This document shows positions 51,831 through 60,904 of a stretch of 64,000 nt of DNA, piece after piece. Origin of the DNA: JAJTGZ01 sp964403525 (GTDB taxonomy: Bacteria > Planctomycetota > Phycisphaerae > Phycisphaerales > UBA1924); contig CAYOGE010000014.1 in NCBI GenBank assembly GCA_964403525.1, positions 13,516-77,515 on the forward strand, given 5' to 3'. Position 1 is the first letter of the stretch. Every line of letters begins with the position of its first letter. The notes beneath the pieces were generated by a model that saw nothing but the letters and a program-made list of their open reading frames with translations, was not told the origin of the DNA and made no database searches. The position numbers and the translations under genes are program-made.

Positions 51831-53531
51831 ATGAACGCCCGTACGAACCAGCCTGCTGCAAACCAGTCTGCCTCGACCCAGGACGCAACCAAGAGCGCGC
51901 CGGTTGGCGATGCGATTAGCGGCATCCACCACATCACGGCGATCGCCGGCGACCCGCAGGCGAACCTCGACTTCTACCGCGGCGTGCTCGGCCTGCGCCT
52001 GGTGAAGCAGACCGTGAACTTTGACGACCCCGGCTCATACCACTTCTACTTCGGCGACGGTGTCGGATCGCCCGGCACGATCATCACGTTCTTCCCGTGG
52101 CCGGGCGCTCCGCGCGGCGTGCCCGGCTCGGGCGAGGTGACCGCGACGGCGTTCGCCGTGCCCGTGGGCTCGCTCGACAAGTGGGCAGGGCGGCTGCGCG
52201 AGCTCGGCGTCGCGAGCACCGCGCGTTCGACACGCTTCGGCCAGGGTGTGCTGGCGTTTGAAGACCCCGACGGGACCGCGCTGGAACTGGTGGAGTCACC
52301 GGGCGTCGAGACGCTCCCGGCATGGACGGGCGGCGGTGTCGATGCGGCCATGGCCGTCCGTGGCTTCCATAGCGCCACGATCTCGCTGCGGAGCCTCGAC
52401 CACACCGCCGACTTGCTCACCCGCCACTTCGGCATGGCGCGGGGCGCGACCGAGGGTGCGCGCACCCGGTTCACCGCCGCGGGGACAACCGCCGCCGGTG
52501 CGAACGCGGATGTCGGCTCGGTGATCGACCTCCTGCACACGCCGGAGCTCGCACGCGGACGCTCGGGCGCAGGAACGGTGCACCACATCGCCGTCCGTGC
52601 AACCGGTGACGCGCAGCAGGCCCGCTGGCAGCGAACGCTCGCCGAGGGTGGTTACGCCGTCACACCCGTGCGCGAGCGCGACTACTTCCGGTCGGTCTAC
52701 TTCCGCGAGCGCGGCGGCGTGCTCTTTGAGATCGCCACCGACGGGCCGGGGTTCGCCATCGACGAACCGCCCGACGCGCTCGGCACGTCGCTGAAGCTGC
52801 CGCGGATGTACGAGCCCGATCGCGCGGCGATCGCGGGTTCGCTCCCGGCGATCACCCTCGCCCGTGCGGCTCGACCGCGGGAAGCTGACGCGGCCGGCGC
52901 GTACCACCACGCGTTCATCCCGGCACGGAGCACGCGCACCGACGGACGCTGGCTGCTGATGCTGCACGGCACCGGCGGTGACGAGCAGGACCTGCTGCCG
53001 CTGGGCGAGAAGATCCTTCCCGGAGCGGCCATGCTCTCGCCGCGCGGCGATGTGAACGAGACCGGGCAGTTGCGGTTCTTCAAGCGGCACGCGGAGGGCG
53101 TGTTCGATCTGACAGACGTTGCCCGCGCCGCCGACAAGCTCAGGCGCTGGGCAGAGGCCGCGGCGGACAAGTACGGGCTCGACCCGTCGCTGGGTACGGT
53201 GGTTGGGTTCAGCAACGGCGCAAACGTCGCCGGGGCGGCGCTGCTTGCCGGCGGTCTGCCGGTCGCCGACGCGGTGCTGATCCGCGCGATGAGCACGATC
53301 GAACCCCGGGCGGGCGCGACCCTCAGGGGCAAGCGTGTGCTGCTGCTGAGCGGCACGGTCGACACGATCGTGCCGCTGCCAGACAGCCGCGGACTGGCCG
53401 GGCAGTTGCGGGCGCTGGGCGCTGAAGTGCGCCACGTTGAGCTGCCCGTCGGGCACACGCTGGCGCCGGGCGACCTCGCCGCCGCGCGTGCGTTTGTGCA
53501 GCACGGCAGCGCGGCCGAGGCGCTCGGCTAG
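51831..53531 (+). CDS. Fused ring-cleaving dioxygenase (MhqO-like) and carboxylesterase (MhqD-like)
   Basis: 566 residues from ATG 51831, with a GGGAG ribosome binding site. Residues ~25–325 form two VOC (glyoxalase-fold) modules of the extradiol/hydroquinone dioxygenase type: metal ligands His in 'GIHHITAIAG', His in 'TVHHIAVRA' and Glu in 'VLFEIATD'. Residues ~350–560 form an alpha/beta-hydrolase of the phospholipase/carboxylesterase family: oxyanion 'LHGTGGDEQD', nucleophile elbow GFSNG, acid in 'GTVDTIVP' and His in 'VGHTLAP'. In Bacillus the two activities are separate MhqO and MhqD proteins induced by quinones and hydroquinones; here they are one polypeptide. The expected role is detoxification of quinone-like aromatics. 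The first ~20 residues are a Gln/Ser/Thr linker. Confidence 0.85.
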   Translation: MNARTNQPAANQSASTQDATKSAPVGDAISGIHHITAIAGDPQANLDFYRGVLGLRLVKQTVNFDDPGSYHFYFGDGVGSPGTIITFFPWPGAPRGVPGSGEVTATAFAVPVGSLDKWAGRLRELGVASTARSTRFGQGVLAFEDPDGTALELVESPGVETLPAWTGGGVDAAMAVRGFHSATISLRSLDHTADLLTRHFGMARGATEGARTRFTAAGTTAAGANADVGSVIDLLHTPELARGRSGAGTVHHIAVRATGDAQQARWQRTLAEGGYAVTPVRERDYFRSVYFRERGGVLFEIATDGPGFAIDEPPDALGTSLKLPRMYEPDRAAIAGSLPAITLARAARPREADAAGAYHHAFIPARSTRTDGRWLLMLHGTGGDEQDLLPLGEKILPGAAMLSPRGDVNETGQLRFFKRHAEGVFDLTDVARAADKLRRWAEAAADKYGLDPSLGTVVGFSNGANVAGAALLAGGLPVADAVLIRAMSTIEPRAGATLRGKRVLLLSGTVDTIVPLPDSRGLAGQLRALGAEVRHVELPVGHTLAPGDLAAARAFVQHGSAAEALG

Positions 53532-53534
53532 CGG

Positions 53535-54848
53535 CTACTTGTCGTCCTTGGGCTCGGTGTCGATCTGCTGCTGGATGCTCAGCCTCCAGGCGGCGTCGAC
53601 GTCGGCCCAGGGCAGCCCGAGGGCGTCACGCGACGACTCGTCGGTCGACTTCCCCTCGCACAGCCGGCGCATGAAGGCGATGCGGGCCTCGTCGCCGTAG
53701 CGGGTCGCCATGAACGCGAGCACGTGCTCACCCTGCGTGTAGACCTGCGGCTGGAAGCGTTCGTCCTCTTTCGGGAGCGGGAAGGGCGAGATCTTCTCCC
53801 AGTCGGCGAGGTTGCCGCTGGTGAGCCACGACCGGACGCGGCCGTCGCGCCGCTTCGCCGCGCCGGGCTTGAACGGCGCGCTGGCGAGCTCGGCCGCGCC
53901 CTCGAGCGCCCACCACGCGGCGTCGGTCGCGTGCGGGCCCATGGTGAACGTGGCGCAGTGCCCGTACTCGTGGGCGAGCAGGCCCTTGAGCCGATCGGTG
54001 TTCGAGGTCGTCGAGGGGAGGATCTTGATCGCCTCGCCCGGCTCGTTCCATCCGCCCAGGCCGTCGGTGTAGCTGAGCCAGATCGACGCCTGCAGGTGGC
54101 GCATGGACTGATAGAGCTTGACGGTAACCTGGCCCGGAACCTTCAGCTTGAAGTGGTTGTCAACGCTGGCGCGCACCTCGGGCATGACCGCGACCACCTG
54201 ATCGGCGACCTTCTTGAGGCGCGCGTTCCCCGGCTCGTAGAGCACACGCACACCGTTGTAGGTCTCAGTCGCGGGGGCGATGACTGCGTCCCACTTCTCG
54301 CCGGCGAAGCGCCAGCCCCCGTCACCCGAGGCCGCGGCCCTGGTGTCTCGCACGAACACGACGGGCATGGTGAGCGTGCGCTCGCGCTTCCAGCCCGGCA
54401 GCTTCCACGTCATCTGCATGCGGAACTCGGCACGCGCATCCTCAAAGACCGGCTCGACAACCGCCGGACCGACTTCTTCATCCTTTGCCGCCGGCTCGGC
54501 GGGTGCTGCGCCCTCGCCGGGCTTCGCCGCGCTCGGCTCGGCCGCGGGGGAGGCCGGCACCGGGGGGGCCGGTGCTGCCGGCGTTTTCGCCTCAACGATC
54601 GTCAGCGTGCACGACTCGACCTTGTTCTTCGCCCACTCTTTGGCGAGGTTGCTCTGCTCTTTGAAGAAGACCGGGTCAGACGGATCGACCAGCGCCATGT
54701 AGGTCTTGGCGTCGGCGGCGATCGTCGCCGCCTCCATTTTGCGCATGACGGCCTCGATCGCTGCGCGGTGCTCGGCGTGCCCCGGCTCGGCGACCGCTAC
54801 GGAGGCGCACACAAGCACAAACGGCACGGCGAACCGAGGGGTGATCAT
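53535..54848 (-). CDS. Exported gluzincin-type metallopeptidase (peptidase MA-like)
   Basis: 437 residues with a signal peptide (MITPRFAVPFVLVCASVAVA). A Pro/Ala/Glu-rich linker lies near residues 90–125. The zinc motif H-E-Y-G-H (LLAHEYGHCATF, near residue 292) and a downstream Glu in 'ALEGAAELAS' form the gluzincin site of the peptidase MA group. 'ARYGDEARIAFMRRLCEG' near the C-terminus is also typical. It probably degrades proteins in the periplasm or outside the cell. It is transcribed divergently from the DUF486 gene, with start codons only 29 bases apart. Confidence 0.75.
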   Translation of the reverse strand: MITPRFAVPFVLVCASVAVAEPGHAEHRAAIEAVMRKMEAATIAADAKTYMALVDPSDPVFFKEQSNLAKEWAKNKVESCTLTIVEAKTPAAPAPPVPASPAAEPSAAKPGEGAAPAEPAAKDEEVGPAVVEPVFEDARAEFRMQMTWKLPGWKRERTLTMPVVFVRDTRAAASGDGGWRFAGEKWDAVIAPATETYNGVRVLYEPGNARLKKVADQVVAVMPEVRASVDNHFKLKVPGQVTVKLYQSMRHLQASIWLSYTDGLGGWNEPGEAIKILPSTTSNTDRLKGLLAHEYGHCATFTMGPHATDAAWWALEGAAELASAPFKPGAAKRRDGRVRSWLTSGNLADWEKISPFPLPKEDERFQPQVYTQGEHVLAFMATRYGDEARIAFMRRLCEGKSTDESSRDALGLPWADVDAAWRLSIQQQIDTEPKDDK

Positions 54849-54854
54849 GGGGTG

Positions 54855-54860
54855 AGCATA
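54855..54860 (-). promoter_or_regulatory. -10 box of likely leaderless metallopeptidase mRNA
   Basis: TATGCT (54860 to 54855, minus strand), 6 bases, then ATG 54848. Confidence 0.55.
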
Positions 54861-54865
54861 CCCGC

Positions 54866-54871
54866 TACCGT
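54866..54871 (+). promoter_or_regulatory. -10 box of likely leaderless DUF486 mRNA
   Basis: TACCGT, 6 bases, then ATG 54878. It lies back to back with the metallopeptidase -10 box, 5 bases away on the other strand. Confidence 0.5.
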
Positions 54872-54877
54872 CGCCGC

Positions 54878-55237
54878 ATGCCCACGTGGATCCTCACCGT
54901 TCTGCTGCTGATCGGGTCGAACATCTTCATGACGTTCGCCTGGTATTACCACCTCAAAAAGCCGTCCTGGCCGCTGGCGGTCGCCATCGCCGTTTCGTGG
55001 GGCGTCGCCCTGCTGGAGTATTGCCTGCAGGTTCCCGCCAACCGCATCGGGCACACGTCCCACGGCGGAACGCTCACCGCCCCTCAGCTCAAGATTCTTC
55101 AGGAGGGGATCACGCTGACAGTCTTCGCCGTCTTCTCGATCGCGGTGCTGCAGGAGAAACTGCGATGGAACGACGTCGCGGCGTTTGTGCTGATCTTCGC
55201 CGGTGTGGCGGTGGGGATGCTGGGCAAGCCGAGCTGA
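54878..55237 (+). CDS. DUF486 (DMT-superfamily-like) membrane protein
   Basis: 119 residues with four hydrophobic segments (~4–24, ~31–50, ~70–90, ~97–115). Conserved DUF486 pieces are present: 'MTFAWYYHLK', 'ALLEYCLQVPANRIGH', 'LTAPQLKILQEGITLTVFAVFS' and 'WNDVAAFVLIFAGVAVGM'. The family resembles half of a drug/metabolite transporter; its substrate is unknown. Confidence 0.85.
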   Translation: MPTWILTVLLLIGSNIFMTFAWYYHLKKPSWPLAVAIAVSWGVALLEYCLQVPANRIGHTSHGGTLTAPQLKILQEGITLTVFAVFSIAVLQEKLRWNDVAAFVLIFAGVAVGMLGKPS

Positions 55238-55240
55238 TCG

Positions 55241-56638
55241 CTACTTGCGCTCGGCAGGGTCTGCGCCACCGCCCGCTTTCTTTTCCTGCTCCTTCATCTG
55301 CCGGTACCGCTCGCGATACTTCGCCGCCAGTGCAGTTTGCTTGGTGGACAGATCGATCTGGCGCCCATCGATGTACGCCTCGAAGATCACCGTGCCGACC
55401 TCCAGCGGGTTGCCGTCGGTCACCAGCAGCGTGGCGCTCTTGCCCTGCTCCAGCGAGCCGTAACGGTCAGCGACGCCGAGGATCTCTGCGGCGGAGAGGG
55501 TGACCGATCGCAGCGCCGCCGCGCCGTCAAGGCCGTGGGCGGCCGCCATCGCCGCCGCGTAGGGCAGGTTGCGCTCGTGGGGTGTCTCGTCACCGCTGGC
55601 GATGCAGAACCGCACGCCCGCCTCGGCCAGGCGCTTCGGCAACGTGTAGTTCTCGTCGTAGGGTGAGTCGTCGCGGCGCGGCGGCGTCAGCACGTTCCGC
55701 ACGATCACCGGGATGTCCTCCTCCTTCAGCAGCTGCGCGCAGCGCCCGGCGTCGAGCCCGCCGACGATGACAACGCTGAGCTTGTACTGGCGCTTGAGCT
55801 CCACCGCCGCCATGATCTGGTCGTAGTCGTTGGCCTGGATGAACACCGGGAGCGGCGGCTGGGCGCGTGAGGCGTCGTCCGTCCGCGGGAACACCGCGCG
55901 CATCGACTCCCAGCGGATGTCCTTCACCCCCGGCGAGCCCGCGTTGTACGCCGACGCCGTGCGGAACGCCTCGCGCACGCGCTCCAGGTTTGCACGCACA
56001 TCCTTGAGCTGCTCCTCGTCGGAGCGCTCCATCCACGGGGCGCGAACGACGCGCATCAGCGGCCACTCCACCATCAGCCCGGCGTCGGCCTTGACGGCCA
56101 TCTCCTCGCTCGTCCAGCCGTCAAGACGGATGACCCCCGCCCGCCCGGAGATGAGCCCGCCGACGGGGAACGCGCCCGCGAGCAGCACACCGTTGGCCCT
56201 GGTCACCGGCAGCAGCCAGGAGTCGGGGTTCACCGTGACCGAAGCGCGGGCCTCGGGCGTGATCGCGCCGGTCTCCCGCTCGTCGGTCGATGGGCGGATC
56301 GCGCCGATCTCGCTCATGCCAAGCTGCGTGTAGGCCGCGATCAGGCCGGGATAGACGTGCTTGCCCGCGCCGTCGATCACGCGGGTGCCGGCCACAGCGT
56401 CGACCTTGCCGGGCCCGATCTGGGTGATCGAGCCGTGGTCGAAGACCACGAACCCGTCGAACGCCTCGCCCGACACCGGGTGCACGCGGGCGTTGATGAC
56501 CGCCACCGGCCGCGACTGGGCTGGCGCCTTGATGCCAAGGTCCTGCGCAAGCGCCGCCGCAGGCGCCAGACCCCCCGCCAGCAGCGCGGGCCAGAGGCAC
56601 ACCACGGAAACAACCTGATTGATCGCTCGCTTGTTCAC
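55241..56638 (-). CDS. Amidohydrolase-family protein lacking the usual metal motif
   Basis: 465 residues from GTG 56638, which overlaps the stop of the larger amidohydrolase gene by 4 bases. A signal peptide (…LLAGGLAPAAALAQ) makes it exported. It has the composite-domain strands ('AVINARVHPVSGEAFDGFVVFDHGSITQIGPGK') and a C-terminal 'AEILGVADRYGSLEQGKSATLLVTDGNPLEV', both typical of amidohydrolases. The normal D-x-H-x-H after 'G-x-I' is replaced by 'YPGLIAAYTQLG', and no other clear metal His pair was seen. It is likely inactive or acts as partner of the upstream fusion protein. Confidence 0.75.
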   Translation of the reverse strand: MNKRAINQVVSVVCLWPALLAGGLAPAAALAQDLGIKAPAQSRPVAVINARVHPVSGEAFDGFVVFDHGSITQIGPGKVDAVAGTRVIDGAGKHVYPGLIAAYTQLGMSEIGAIRPSTDERETGAITPEARASVTVNPDSWLLPVTRANGVLLAGAFPVGGLISGRAGVIRLDGWTSEEMAVKADAGLMVEWPLMRVVRAPWMERSDEEQLKDVRANLERVREAFRTASAYNAGSPGVKDIRWESMRAVFPRTDDASRAQPPLPVFIQANDYDQIMAAVELKRQYKLSVVIVGGLDAGRCAQLLKEEDIPVIVRNVLTPPRRDDSPYDENYTLPKRLAEAGVRFCIASGDETPHERNLPYAAAMAAAHGLDGAAALRSVTLSAAEILGVADRYGSLEQGKSATLLVTDGNPLEVGTVIFEAYIDGRQIDLSTKQTALAAKYRERYRQMKEQEKKAGGGADPAERK

Positions 56639-59600
56639 CGGTCGCTCCTGCTGTCAAGGTCGTCGCACCCGCACGCGCCCACGCCGCCCCGGCCGGCTTC
56701 ATCCTCTGAAGTGCCGCGGCGCAGCATGTCAAGCGCTCGATCGATCCGCCGCTGGGTGGCGTCGTGCAGCACGAGCTCCAGCGCATTTGGCGGCCTGCGT
56801 CGGCCGCCGGGCCGAGCGCCGCCCGGCGCATCGCCCGCGCCCGGCGCGGCGTCGGGCTTCGCGTCGGGCTTTCCGCTCTTCTCCGAAAGCGCCTTCTGGA
56901 TAAGACGCTGCCGCTCTTTGCCGTCGCGTTCGCGCAGCTGCGCATCGTCCTCGAGCGAGAAGAGCTGGCGGCCGTCAACGAACGTGCGCTCACACCGGCT
57001 CATGGCGCTCAGCGGCGACCCGCTCCAGACCGCGATGTCGGCGTCCTTGCCCACCTCGATGGAGCCGACCTGCCCGTCGATGCGCAGCTGCTTCGCCGGG
57101 TTGATGGTCACAAACTTCAGCGCATCTTCCTCGCTCACGCTGTAGCTGCCGTCGGCGAGTCGGCTGTACTTGTGCCCCTTCGATGCTTCGACGTTGAGCC
57201 GGCGGGCCATGCCGTCATCGTCGGAATTAAAGCTCACCACCACACCCTGCTCGAACATGATCGGCCCGCCCTGGGGGATCGCGTCTTGCACCTCAACCTT
57301 GTACGCCCACCAGTCGGAGAAGCACGAGCCGCCGCCGGAAGTGTCCCGCACGATGTCGGCGACCTTGTACCCCTCCAGGATGTGCTGGTAGGTGCCGAGC
57401 TTGAAGCCGAACTCCTGCGAAAGACGCCCGAGCATCAGCACCTCGTCCTGCCGGTAGCTGTGGCAATGGATGATCCGCTTACCCTCGAGGATCTCGCCGA
57501 GCGCCTCAAGCTCGAGGTCACGCCGGAACCCCGGGCCGCCCGCGGCGCGCTCCGCCAGGTAGGCCTTCGCCGCGGTAAACCGGTCACGGATCAGCGTCTC
57601 AACACCCATGCGCGACTGCGGGTAACGCCACCCTTCCTGCGGGCTGTTGCCACCCTTGACGTTCTCGCCCAGCGCGAACTTGATGCCCGGGATCGCGCCT
57701 GCAAAGTGCATGTCGTTTGGAGAGGCCGCGCCCCAGCGGTTCTTGTTCACCTGGTTCTGCCCGCCGATCGGGTTCGCCGATCCGTGCAGGTTGTTCACCG
57801 CCGTCACACCGCCGGCGAGTTGCCTGTACCAGCTCACCGAGTCGGGGTTGGTCACGTCGCCGATCCGCACCTCGGCCGTCACGGCCTGCCCACCCTCGTT
57901 CACGCCGCGGCTGATGCCGGTGTGGCTGTGGCAATCGATGATGCCGGGGGTAACGTGCTTGCCCTTGCAATCGACGATGAGCACGCCGTCACCGGGCACG
58001 ATCGCGCTCCCGGCACCCTTGCCGATCGCCGCGATCTTCCCGTCGTGAACGACAACGTCACACCCGTCGATCCTCCCCGCGGGCCCGCTCGTCCAGACCG
58101 TGCCGCCCACGAGCGCGATTGTGCGGAACTGCTGCGGCAACGCCTCCCGCGCAAACGGCCCAAAGGGCAGACCCGTCAGTTTCTCCGGCACATCAACGGG
58201 CGCTTCTTCGTCGTCGCTCTTCCATCGCTCGGCCTTGTACGGGTGCTTGCTGCCGTCTGGCAGAACACCCTCGCCCACGAGCACCGGCGGGTCCCCTTCC
58301 ATCCTCAGCGTGTCGTGCGACTCGCCCTCCATGCCGAGCTTCTTCAGCGCGTGCTTGAAGGTCAGCACGCCCTCGGACAGCTTCACCTCCTCCGCGTCGA
58401 TGACCGTCGCCTCGCCCTTCTCCTTGGTGAAGGTGAGCTTGAGCTTCAGCCCGTCGACGGTGTGGCTGAACTCCATCTTGAGCTGGTCCTTGTCCTTGGC
58501 GGGCTTCGGCTTGCCCTCAAACTCGCTGACCCGCCAGGCCCCGTGCCACTCGCTTTCTGGGAGGCGCCGCGCCGACCACGTGAACGGCTCGCCGGTGGAC
58601 CGCGTGCCATCGCCCTTGATCACGGCCGCGCGCCCCTTCGCGTCGCGCTCGGTCACAAGGCCCGCCTGCGTAAACACGCCGCTCGGGCCGCCGATCGCGT
58701 CGTGGTCGAACACGAAGCTGATCCGGTCGTCCATCACCACCACGCTCTTGGCCTTGGTGGACTTCTCCTTCCAGACCGGCGCGGCGGCTGCGGGCTTGTC
58801 CGCCTCTCCGGCGGGCGGCGCCGCGTCACCCGGCTTGGGTGCGCCGGGTGCCTGGCCCTCCGGCTTCACATCACCCGGCGCGTCGGGCTTTGCGGCGTCT
58901 GGCGCTGGCGCGGCTGGCTTGGGCTCTTCCTTCGTTGCCCGGCGCACGGTCACGCCGCCGTCGGCATCGATCGTCAAGTAGCGGCGTGCCTCACCGGGCG
59001 GGACAGGCTCGATCGTCAGCTCGTAGACACCTTCGACCTTCGCGGCGGGAGCATTGACCATGTGCCGCACGCCGTCGCAATAGACGTCCAGCATCTTCGT
59101 CTTCTTGTCGAGATACGGCCCGTCGGCCAGGAAGAAGCTCGCGGCCTTGCCCGGCGTGATCGTCCCGACCTTGCCGGCGATCCCCAGCATCGCCGCGGGC
59201 GTCACCGTCAGCGCCGCGAGCGCGTCGCGCTCACTCAGCCCGTGACGCACCGCCTGGCGCAGGTTCTCGCGGAACTTTGCGCGGTCCTTCACCTTTGACG
59301 ACGTGAGGGCAAACTCCACCCCCGCCGCCTTGACCCGCCTTGGGTTCGTCGGCGCCTGCTCCCACGACATCAGCTCGCGCAGCTCCACGCTCGCCGCGTC
59401 ACCGATGCCCGATACGCGCGGCCTGTCGGGGAAGTTCAGCGGCAAGACGATCGGCGTGCCGTGGGCCGCGACGGCCTGCAGCCGCTTGTACTCCGTGCCG
59501 TTGCCGACCACAACGGCTTTCCGCTTGAACTCATCGGCGATGGCCCAGGCACGCAGTTCCTCCAGCTCGTCACCCACCGAGAACATCAGCGGCGGCGTGT

Positions 59601-60387
59601 TTTCGCCGCCGGTTGCCGTAGAGAGCGCGTCGAGGCAACTCTCTGTGCCGCCGTCCAGCCCGCCGGCAAGGCGGGCCTGGCGGTACGACGCGTCGATCAG
59701 CGTCTGGCGGATGAGCGCGATCGCGCCCATCTGGCTGCTTGGGTACCCGCCCCACCGCCCGTCGGCCCCGCCGGGGGCATCGCCGGTCCCCTCGAAGCTC
59801 AGCGTCTGGTACGCCAACTCGTTGTAAACCGCCGGGCGCGGCTCGGCCGGGTCGCTGTCGGGCTTCGCGAGGCTCACCGCCGCGCCGCTTCCGCGAAAGA
59901 CGCCCCCCTTGGGCGAAAGTCCCGCCGCGACGAACCCCAGCTTCCGCAGCGAGTCTGCCGTGCCCTCGTCGATGCCCTTGCCGTCCAACGCCCGCCGCTG
60001 GGGCATGACGTGGTAATTCCAGTGCGCACCCTTGCCCGCGGGGTCGGGGCGCGCCGCCTCAACTTCAACAAACGGGTCCACGAATCCCGGGTAGATAAAC
60101 AGACCGCGCGCATCAACGACCCTTGCACCGGCCGGCGCCACGCCCCCCTCGGTAACACTCACAACCAGCCCACCGCGAATCACAAGCGTCGCGTTGGTTA
60201 CGGTTGTGTCGGGATCGACACGAACAGTGGCGCCCGTAAAGGCCACGAAGCGGTCGCCAATACCGCCCACCCGGTTCGGCGGCGAGGCCAGCACATCGAC
60301 AGGGAGGCCGCCGGCGGGCTGCCCGAGCACGACCAACACCGCACCAACCGTTACGGCCACCGCCGCACAAAGCTGACTGATTCGCAT
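56635..60387 (-). CDS. Double-length exported amidohydrolase (degenerate half fused to intact half)
   Basis: 1250 residues with a signal peptide (MRISQLCAAVAVTVGAVLVVLG). The first half (~30–460) is an amidohydrolase in which the metal motif is lost ('YPGFVDPFVEVE') but the C-terminal 'AAMLGIAGKVGTITPGKAASFFLADG' remains. A linker (~490–560) is rich in Pro, Ala, Lys and Asp. A beta-rich region (~560–700) follows. The second half (~740–1180) keeps the metal motif D-C-H-S-H ('TPGIIDCHSHTG', near residue 816) and the family ending 'QLRIDGQVGSIEVGKDADIAVWSG'. Family members hydrolyse amide or imide bonds in peptides or cyclic compounds. The natural substrate is unknown. The gene leads an operon with the smaller degenerate paralogue. 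Confidence 0.8.
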   Translation of the reverse strand: MRISQLCAAVAVTVGAVLVVLGQPAGGLPVDVLASPPNRVGGIGDRFVAFTGATVRVDPDTTVTNATLVIRGGLVVSVTEGGVAPAGARVVDARGLFIYPGFVDPFVEVEAARPDPAGKGAHWNYHVMPQRRALDGKGIDEGTADSLRKLGFVAAGLSPKGGVFRGSGAAVSLAKPDSDPAEPRPAVYNELAYQTLSFEGTGDAPGGADGRWGGYPSSQMGAIALIRQTLIDASYRQARLAGGLDGGTESCLDALSTATGGENTPPLMFSVGDELEELRAWAIADEFKRKAVVVGNGTEYKRLQAVAAHGTPIVLPLNFPDRPRVSGIGDAASVELRELMSWEQAPTNPRRVKAAGVEFALTSSKVKDRAKFRENLRQAVRHGLSERDALAALTVTPAAMLGIAGKVGTITPGKAASFFLADGPYLDKKTKMLDVYCDGVRHMVNAPAAKVEGVYELTIEPVPPGEARRYLTIDADGGVTVRRATKEEPKPAAPAPDAAKPDAPGDVKPEGQAPGAPKPGDAAPPAGEADKPAAAAPVWKEKSTKAKSVVVMDDRISFVFDHDAIGGPSGVFTQAGLVTERDAKGRAAVIKGDGTRSTGEPFTWSARRLPESEWHGAWRVSEFEGKPKPAKDKDQLKMEFSHTVDGLKLKLTFTKEKGEATVIDAEEVKLSEGVLTFKHALKKLGMEGESHDTLRMEGDPPVLVGEGVLPDGSKHPYKAERWKSDDEEAPVDVPEKLTGLPFGPFAREALPQQFRTIALVGGTVWTSGPAGRIDGCDVVVHDGKIAAIGKGAGSAIVPGDGVLIVDCKGKHVTPGIIDCHSHTGISRGVNEGGQAVTAEVRIGDVTNPDSVSWYRQLAGGVTAVNNLHGSANPIGGQNQVNKNRWGAASPNDMHFAGAIPGIKFALGENVKGGNSPQEGWRYPQSRMGVETLIRDRFTAAKAYLAERAAGGPGFRRDLELEALGEILEGKRIIHCHSYRQDEVLMLGRLSQEFGFKLGTYQHILEGYKVADIVRDTSGGGSCFSDWWAYKVEVQDAIPQGGPIMFEQGVVVSFNSDDDGMARRLNVEASKGHKYSRLADGSYSVSEEDALKFVTINPAKQLRIDGQVGSIEVGKDADIAVWSGSPLSAMSRCERTFVDGRQLFSLEDDAQLRERDGKERQRLIQKALSEKSGKPDAKPDAAPGAGDAPGGARPGGRRRPPNALELVLHDATQRRIDRALDMLRRGTSEDEAGRGGVGACGCDDLDSRSDR

Positions 60388-60393
60388 CCGGCG

Positions 60394-60399
60394 AGTCTA
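60394..60399 (-). promoter_or_regulatory. -10 box of likely leaderless double amidohydrolase mRNA
   Basis: TAGACT (60399 to 60394, minus strand), 6 bases, then ATG 60387; no Shine–Dalgarno. Confidence 0.5.
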
Positions 60400-60442
60400 C
60401 CGGATTTTGAGGCGCACCTTCCAATCGGCCCGCCGCCGTCGG

Positions 60443-60904
60443 CTACTCACCCGCTTCAACCGCCGCGACCGCCCGTGCCGCGTGTTCCTCCCCCCGCAGC
60501 GCAGAGCGGTACACCATCACCACCCGGCCCGACGGTCCGATCACGATCGTCTCACGCCCCGGCAGCAGGCCAAACGCCCGCCGTTTGACGCCGAACAGGC
60601 GCGCCAGCGAACCGTCGGCGTCACTCAACAAGGGGTACGGCAGCGCGTGCCGATCGGCAAACGCCCGGTGGCTTTCGCCGTCCCCGCCGCTCACCCCCAG
60701 AACGGTGGCCCCCAGCGCGAGCAACCGCGGCGTCAGGTCGCGGAACGCGCAGGCCTGGCGGGTGCAGACGGGTGAGAAGTCACGGGGGTAAAAGAAGAGC
60801 ACCACCCACCGCCCCCTGAGTTCATCAAGCCGCCACACCCGCCCGCTCTGGTCCGCCCGCTCGAAATCGGGCGCCATGTCGCCTTCACGGAGTGCCGGGC
60901 TCAC
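60443..60904 (-). CDS. bcp: Peroxiredoxin, BCP/PrxQ type
   Basis: 153 residues from GTG 60904, preceded by GGAGGT. The peroxidatic Cys lies in 'FFYPRDFSPVCTRQACAFRD' (near residue 44), with the second Cys five residues later, the BCP/PrxQ spacing C-x4-C. The usual T-P-G-C is S-P-V-C here. 'VLGVSGGDGESHRAFADRH' and 'PYPLLSDADGSLARLFGV' are typical. It reduces peroxides with thioredoxin as electron donor. The start lies inside the last codons of the TolC-like gene (20-base overlap), so it is in the same operon. A longer start at ATG 60949 would overlap that gene even more. Confidence 0.9.
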   Translation of the reverse strand: MSPALREGDMAPDFERADQSGRVWRLDELRGRWVVLFFYPRDFSPVCTRQACAFRDLTPRLLALGATVLGVSGGDGESHRAFADRHALPYPLLSDADGSLARLFGVKRRAFGLLPGRETIVIGPSGRVVMVYRSALRGEEHAARAVAAVEAGE

